Below are positions 59,682 through 64,000 of a DNA stretch of 64,000 nt, in pieces; the stretch's first letter is position 1, and every line of letters begins with the position of its first letter. Position numbers and translations under genes: made by a program. The notes under the pieces are model-generated. The model had not been told where the DNA came from, did not search any database, and was given only the letters and a program-made list of their open reading frames with translations. Source of the DNA: Vibrio brasiliensis LMG 20546 (GTDB lineage: Bacteria > Pseudomonadota > Gammaproteobacteria > Enterobacterales > Vibrionaceae); NCBI RefSeq assembly GCF_000189255.1, contig NZ_AEVS01000072.1, forward strand, positions 26,831-90,830, given 5' to 3'.

Positions 59682-60203
59682 CTAAAGCGTCTCCTGATAC
59701 TCAACCAGAATCTGCTCAACCCAAGTCGCGATACGTTCATCACTAAGCTCATATTGTGAGTCTTCATCGAGTGCCAGACCGACAAATTGTGTTTTGTCTT
59801 CAGTCAGCGCCTTAGAGGCTTCAAACTGGTAGTTTTCATCGTTTGGCCAGTAACCAACGACATTCGCGCCAGCTTTTTTCACTTCATCGTGCAGGAAGCC
59901 CATTGCATCCAGATACCACTCACCATAGCCTTCCTGGTCGCCTAAACCGAATAGGGCAACAGTTTTACCTGTAAGAGGCAGGCTGTTAATTTGGTCCCAT
60001 AGTTCGTTCCAGTCTTCCTGAATCTCACCAAAATCCCACGTAGAAATGCCGAGGATAAGAAAATCGTAATCTGCCATCAAAGAGAGTGGAGACTCTTTAA
60101 CGTTGTGAATATCGATGAGGTCTTCACCAATAATGGCGCGGATCTTCTCTGCTGCCATTTCGGTATAACAAGTGGTTGAGCCGTAAAATAGACCGATTTT
60201 CAT
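59682..60203 (-). CDS. fldB: Flavodoxin FldB
   Basis: A 173-residue FMN-binding electron-transfer protein. The phosphate loop is [14 protein letters not shown] (about residues 8-21), with [16 protein letters not shown] and [17 protein letters not shown] as flavin-contacting segments. It is closer to E. coli FldB than FldA, and the fldB-xerD-dsbC-recJ neighbourhood is that of E. coli fldB. The ATG at 60203 matches homologues; the frame runs on to 60284 without support. Confidence 0.94.
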   Translation of the reverse strand: MKIGLFYGSTTCYTEMAAEKIRAIIGEDLIDIHNVKESPLSLMADYDFLILGISTWDFGEIQEDWNELWDQINSLPLTGKTVALFGLGDQEGYGEWYLDAMGFLHDEVKKAGANVVGYWPNDENYQFEASKALTEDKTQFVGLALDEDSQYELSDERIATWVEQILVEYQETL

Positions 60204-60355
60204 AGCATTCTTTTTTATATTGGGGAATTGATGGTGAATTCTAACCACAAAATGGCGAGCTTTGCAGCGAATATCCTTCTTCAATGTGATTTTTTATAGC
60301 TTTATTGGCTTGAGCCACTTACATTTGAGCGCATAACTAAACGAAGAGGTTTGCT

Positions 60356-61264
60356 GTGTCAGAACAAATGTCACCTGATCAAGGAATAGTTGAGCAGTTT
60401 TTAGATTCAATGTGGATGGAGCGTGGTTTATCTGAAAATACCTTAGCGTCATACCGTAACGATCTGGTAAAGCTATTGCAGTGGATGACCGCAAACAACT
60501 ATCGTCTCGACTTTATCAGCCTCTCTGGTCTGCAAGAGTATCAATCCTGGCTGTCAGATTCTGGCTATAAGCAGACGTCGCGAGCACGAATGCTATCGGC
60601 AATCCGTCGTCTGTTTCAGTACCTCCATCGAGAAAAAATTCGTAGCGATGATCCCAGTGCACTGCTGGTAAGCCCTAAGTTACCTAAACGCTTACCTAAA
60701 GACTTGACCGAAGATCAAGTGGAAGCCTTACTTAATGCGCCAGATCCCAACGATGCGATGGAGTTGCGTGACAAAGCGATGCTTGAGCTATTGTATGCCA
60801 CTGGTTTGCGTGTCACTGAGTTAGTCAGCCTGACGATGGAAAATATCAGCCTACGCCAAGGGGTCGTGAGGGTCACCGGTAAAGGTGGTAAAGAGCGCTT
60901 GGTTCCAATGGGCGAAAATGCCGTCGAATGGATTGAAACTTTTCTTCAACAAGGCAGGTCTGAGTTACTTGGGGAGACTACATCTGATGTGGTATTTCCT
61001 AGTAAGCGCGCACGTCAAATGACACGCCAGACTTTTTGGCATCGAATCAAGCACTATGCAGTGCTGGCTGGTATTGATACCGAATTACTTTCGCCTCACG
61101 TCTTGCGACATGCTTTTGCTACGCATTTACTTAATTATGGCGCGGACCTGCGCGTCGTGCAGATGTTGCTGGGTCATAGTGACTTGTCGACCACACAAAT
61201 TTATACTCATGTGGCAACAGAACGATTGAAACAGCTACATAGTGAGCATCACCCAAGGGCATAA
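60356..61264 (+). CDS. xerD: Site-specific tyrosine recombinase XerD
   Basis: A 302-residue recombinase that, with XerC, resolves chromosome dimers at dif. N-terminal SAM-like DNA-binding domain (about 8-95) and catalytic domain with TGLRVTELVSL (Arg), TGKGGKERLVPMG (Lys), SPHVLRHAFATHLL (His-x-x-Arg), LGHSDLSTTQIYTHV (His and the nucleophilic Tyr). The start is GTG at 60356 with AGAGG 7 bases before it; an ATG four codons later is possible. It is the chromosomal housekeeping gene, not an integrase of a mobile element. Confidence 0.97.
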   Translation: MSEQMSPDQGIVEQFLDSMWMERGLSENTLASYRNDLVKLLQWMTANNYRLDFISLSGLQEYQSWLSDSGYKQTSRARMLSAIRRLFQYLHREKIRSDDPSALLVSPKLPKRLPKDLTEDQVEALLNAPDPNDAMELRDKAMLELLYATGLRVTELVSLTMENISLRQGVVRVTGKGGKERLVPMGENAVEWIETFLQQGRSELLGETTSDVVFPSKRARQMTRQTFWHRIKHYAVLAGIDTELLSPHVLRHAFATHLLNYGADLRVVQMLLGHSDLSTTQIYTHVATERLKQLHSEHHPRA

Positions 61265-61304
61265 CTTCTTGGGTAACAACATGAATCGATTTAAGGTGAT
61301 TTGA

Positions 61305-62051
61305 ATGAGCGTATTACGCCGAATGACGTTACTTACATTACCATTTCTTTTGGCCGCGCAGACAGTATCGGCTGCCGAAGCTAAGTTTGATAAAGAACAG
61401 CTAGAGCAGCGCTTTGCAAAACTTGGTCTTGAGGTGAAAGACGTGGTTCCTGCTGAAGTTGATGGTTTAGTTGAAGTGCAAACCAGCGGCGGAATCTTAT
61501 TTGCAACGCCATCGGGTGATTACTTCTTAGCAGGAACGTTATACAAGCTCGATGGTAATGGTCAGTATGAAGATGTGCTTGCTAAGCGTCAGGCGCCAAT
61601 CAATGCAGCTAAGATCGAAGCGTTTAAAGACAGCATGATTGAGTTCAAGGCTGATGACGAGAAGTATGTAGTAACAGTGTTTACCGATATCACTTGTGGT
61701 TACTGTGTTCGCTTACATAGTCAGATGAAAGGTTACAACGAACTTGGTATAACAGTGCGCTACATGGCTTACCCACGTCAGGGGGCAACAGGCTCTGTTG
61801 CGGACCAAATGGCGGCAATCTGGGGGGCAGAAGATCCTCAGACAGCAATGCACAACGGTAAAGTAAATCGTCAGTTCCCAGAAAAAGGTGATGATTACGC
61901 TAAATACCAAGAAATCATTAAGCAGCACTTTGCTTTAGGCCGTGAGCTGGGTATCAGCGGCACACCGGCTATCTTCCTACCGAATGGTGAAATGGTGGGT
62001 GGTTACCTTCCGCCAGCTCAGTTACTTCAGCGCCTTCAACAAACTCAGTAA
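61305..62051 (+). CDS. dsbC: Periplasmic disulphide isomerase DsbC
   Basis: A 248-residue periplasmic protein with a signal peptide (1-23, ending TVSA-AE), an N-terminal dimerisation domain (about 24-90) and a thioredoxin-fold domain with the CGYC active site (FTDITCGYCVRLH, about residue 129) and the cis-proline loop SGTPAIFLP. It shuffles wrong disulphides and is kept reduced by DsbD. Unlike E. coli DsbC it has no second structural disulphide: only the two active-site cysteines are visible. It lies 40 bases after xerD. Confidence 0.95.
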   Translation: MSVLRRMTLLTLPFLLAAQTVSAAEAKFDKEQLEQRFAKLGLEVKDVVPAEVDGLVEVQTSGGILFATPSGDYFLAGTLYKLDGNGQYEDVLAKRQAPINAAKIEAFKDSMIEFKADDEKYVVTVFTDITCGYCVRLHSQMKGYNELGITVRYMAYPRQGATGSVADQMAAIWGAEDPQTAMHNGKVNRQFPEKGDDYAKYQEIIKQHFALGRELGISGTPAIFLPNGEMVGGYLPPAQLLQRLQQTQ

Positions 62052-62058
62052 TTTGAAA

Positions 62059-62080
62059 AGAGCCTCTTCATTGAGGCTCT
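62059..62080 (+). other. Hairpin between dsbC and recJ
   Basis: Perfect 8-bp arms AGAGCCTC and GAGGCTCT around TTCATT. It ends 10 bases before the recJ start and has no T run, so it may affect recJ translation rather than end transcription. Confidence 0.55.
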
Positions 62081-62090
62081 GATACTTCCT

Positions 62091-63827
62091 ATGATAGAAA
62101 TTCAACGCAGACCTGAAGCTGATTTAAGCTTACTTCCCGACTCCATTGCACCGTTACTTAAACGTATCTATATCTCTCGCGGAATTCGTACCATTGAGCA
62201 GTTAGAAACGACCGCTCGTGCTCTGCACTCATACCAAAAGCTACATGGAATCGATAAAGCAGTAGAGCTTCTGTTTAGTGCACTGCAAACCAATAAACGC
62301 ATCATTGTCGTGGGAGACTTCGATGCCGATGGCGCGACAAGTTCAGCGTTATCTGTACTTGCATTGCGTATGCTTGGCTCGAACAACGTCGATTATCTGG
62401 TACCTAACCGATTTGAAGATGGCTATGGCCTGAGCCCAGAGGTCGTTGACCAGGCGATTGAAATTGGCGCTGAAGTCATTATGACGGTGGATAACGGTGT
62501 ATCTTCAATTGAAGGTGTCCGTTACGCCAAGCAGCAGGGATTGCAGGTGCTGGTGACTGATCACCACTTGCCTGGTCACGAACTGCCAGATGTTGATGCT
62601 ATGGTAAACCCGAACTTACAAGAGTGTGCTTTTCCCTCTAAAGCGTTGGCTGGTGTTGGCGTGGCCTTCTATCTGATGATGGCGTTGTGTGTTCATATGC
62701 GCAAGAACGGTTGGTTTACGCAGCAAGGTATGACAGAGCCAAAGCTGATGGAATTGATCGATCTCGTAGCATTAGGAACGGTTGCAGACGTTGTTCCACT
62801 TGATGAAAACAACAGAATCTTAGTTCATCAGGGTTTGCAGCGAATTCGCGCCGGTAAAGCACGCCCGGGTATTCAGGCTCTGATTGAAGTTGCCAAGCGC
62901 GATGCTCGTCGACTGGTCGCCTCTGATTTCGGCTTTGCCCTTGGGCCAAGAATTAATGCAGCAGGTCGCTTAGATGATATGTCGTTTGGTGTTGAGTTGC
63001 TGCTGAGTAATAACATTCATGCCGCTCGTCGTATGGCAAGTGAATTGGACGGCCTAAACCAGACGCGAAAAGAGATTGAAGAGGGCATGAAACAGGAAGC
63101 GATGGCTTTCTGTGAACGTCTACAGTTTGGTGAAACCGATATGCCGCATGGTTTGGTGCTATTTCAAAGAGATTGGCACCAAGGCGTAATTGGTATTCTT
63201 GCCTCACGTATTAAAGAGAAATTCCACCGTCCTGTTATTGCTTTTGCCGATGGAGGTGAGGGGACGATCAAAGGCTCATGTCGCTCGATTCCGGGCCTAC
63301 ATATGCGTGATGTGCTGGATCGTATCGATACTCAGAATCCTGGCATGATCATCAAGTTTGGTGGCCACGCTATGGCAGCGGGCTTAACGATTAAAGAGAG
63401 CAACTTTGAACGCTTCTCCCAACTGTTTGATGAGGCGGTAAAGCAGGACTTAGATGATGCGGCGCTCAAGGGCGTGATTCTGTCTGATGGTGAACTGGCT
63501 CCTGAAGAATTCTCAATGCATACCGCAGAAACTCTCCGTGCTGGTGGTCCATGGGGACAAGCATTCCCAGAGCCAATCTTTGATGGTGAGTTCAAAGTCC
63601 TGCATCAGAAACTAGTGGGGGAAAAGCACCTCAAGTTGATGCTAGAACCTCTGCATAAAGGTCACCCGACTAACATTATGATTGATGGTATCGCCTTTAA
63701 TGTAGATTTACGTCGCTGGCCTGACGCCTCCGTTAAAACGGTTCGCTTAGCTTATAAACTTGATATCAACGAATTCCGCGGCAACCAGTCGCTGCAGTTG
63801 ATGATTGATCATATAGAGGCGAAGTAG
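62091..63827 (+). CDS. recJ: Single-stranded-DNA 5'-exonuclease RecJ
   Basis: A 578-residue exonuclease for recombination and mismatch repair, the length of E. coli RecJ. The DHH core has IIVVGDFDADGATSSAL (about residues 66-82), MTVDNGVSS, VTDHHLPGHELP and the DHHA1 motif IIKFGGHAMAAGL (about 420). A C-terminal OB fold follows. The Shine-Dalgarno is not evident upstream; the hairpin there may matter. It is followed after three bases by repeat array D. Confidence 0.97.
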   Translation: MIEIQRRPEADLSLLPDSIAPLLKRIYISRGIRTIEQLETTARALHSYQKLHGIDKAVELLFSALQTNKRIIVVGDFDADGATSSALSVLALRMLGSNNVDYLVPNRFEDGYGLSPEVVDQAIEIGAEVIMTVDNGVSSIEGVRYAKQQGLQVLVTDHHLPGHELPDVDAMVNPNLQECAFPSKALAGVGVAFYLMMALCVHMRKNGWFTQQGMTEPKLMELIDLVALGTVADVVPLDENNRILVHQGLQRIRAGKARPGIQALIEVAKRDARRLVASDFGFALGPRINAAGRLDDMSFGVELLLSNNIHAARRMASELDGLNQTRKEIEEGMKQEAMAFCERLQFGETDMPHGLVLFQRDWHQGVIGILASRIKEKFHRPVIAFADGGEGTIKGSCRSIPGLHMRDVLDRIDTQNPGMIIKFGGHAMAAGLTIKESNFERFSQLFDEAVKQDLDDAALKGVILSDGELAPEEFSMHTAETLRAGGPWGQAFPEPIFDGEFKVLHQKLVGEKHLKLMLEPLHKGHPTNIMIDGIAFNVDLRRWPDASVKTVRLAYKLDINEFRGNQSLQLMIDHIEAK

Positions 63828-63830
63828 GGC

Positions 63831-63957
63831 GAGAGCGGGCTACGCCCTTAGAGATGTGAGAACGCTTCGCTCCGAGAATCGAGAAATTAGAACGCTGCGC
63901 TTCGAGAACGGACTTCGTCCTACGAGAGTTTAGAACGGGCTGCGCCCTTCGAGAGGT
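63831..63957. repeat. Short-hairpin repeat array, copy D
   Basis: Units GGGCTACGCCC, CGCTTCGC, CGCTGCGC, GGACTTCGTCC and GGGCTGCGCCC with CGAGA-type linkers. It begins 3 bases after the recJ stop and is the longest copy. The next gene lies outside the window. Confidence 0.85.
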
Positions 63958-63979
63958 GCACGTTATAGATGCTGAGTAG
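63881..63979. repeat. 99-bp dispersed repeat, second copy
   Basis: It matches 51532-51630 with three substitutions over 99 bases. The flanks differ on both sides: after it this copy reads GTATCTGATAC, the first GAGTTGTTTG. Confidence 0.92.
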
Positions 63980-64000
63980 GTATCTGATACAGAGTTTATT

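Noticed and set aside
60356-61264. Integrase of a mobile element (tyrosine recombinase)
   Set aside because: The sequence and the fldB-xerD-dsbC-recJ context identify the housekeeping recombinase XerD.

Overview
The window is a stretch of a gammaproteobacterial chromosome and almost certainly comes from a Vibrio. The evidence is gene order and protein sequence: glmS beside a DeoR regulator and olsF, the mtlA-mtlD-mtlR operon, the lptD-surA-pdxA-rsmA-apaG-apaH and rpsU-yqeY-dnaG-rpoD operons, nlpD-rpoS, and nadC-pilABCD-coaE-zapD-yacG. It is mostly core genome. No prophage, transposase, integrase, CRISPR array, rRNA operon or plasmid gene was seen, and gene spacing is tight.

Layout: 1-3.2 kb holds the end of mscS, a YbaK-type deacylase, the divergent argO/argP pair and yggE. 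3.2-7.8 kb holds pykF, a DeoR-type regulator and glmS. 7.8-16.2 kb is the most variable part: a small outer-membrane barrel, the mannitol operon with a probable MtlS antisense RNA, an orphan TRAP binding protein and olsF with a four-repeat Pho box. 16.5-22 kb carries ispB, rplU-rpmA, obgE, yjjPB and folA. 22-29.8 kb is the outer-membrane biogenesis and 4'-phosphopyridoxine operon ending with apaGH, then djlA. 29.9-35.9 kb has tRNA-Ile2(CAT), the macromolecular synthesis operon and tsaD. 36-45.4 kb carries an alpha/beta hydrolase, plsY, folB-folK-uppP, and the ftsB-ispD-ispF-truD-surE-pcm-nlpD-rpoS run. 45.4-51.5 kb has yfjD, ypjD, ffh and rpsP-rimM-trmD-rplS. 51.8-58.8 kb is yacG-zapD-coaE-pilDCBA-nadC on the minus strand, with ampD divergent. 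59.7-63.8 kb has fldB and xerD-dsbC-recJ.

The least explained structure is a family of composite intergenic elements at 21.85-22.07, 51.51-51.79, 59.50-59.68 and 63.83-64.0 kb. Each begins at or just after the end of a plus-strand gene with a cluster of very short GC hairpins. In the three complete copies a spacer follows, then a terminator serving the converging minus-strand gene. In two copies a 7-bp tandem repeat runs into that gene's stop codon. Two copies share a 99-bp segment with only three differences. Other points worth checking are the MtlS homologue, the Pho box of olsF, the unoccupied tRNA next to rpoD (the VSP-II site in V. cholerae), the nested hairpin in the rplU leader and the direct rpoS-yfjD junction.

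All calls come from reading the sequence and from family knowledge; no database search was run. Gene starts were moved from the longest open frame where a Shine-Dalgarno sequence, signal peptide or family length favoured an internal start.
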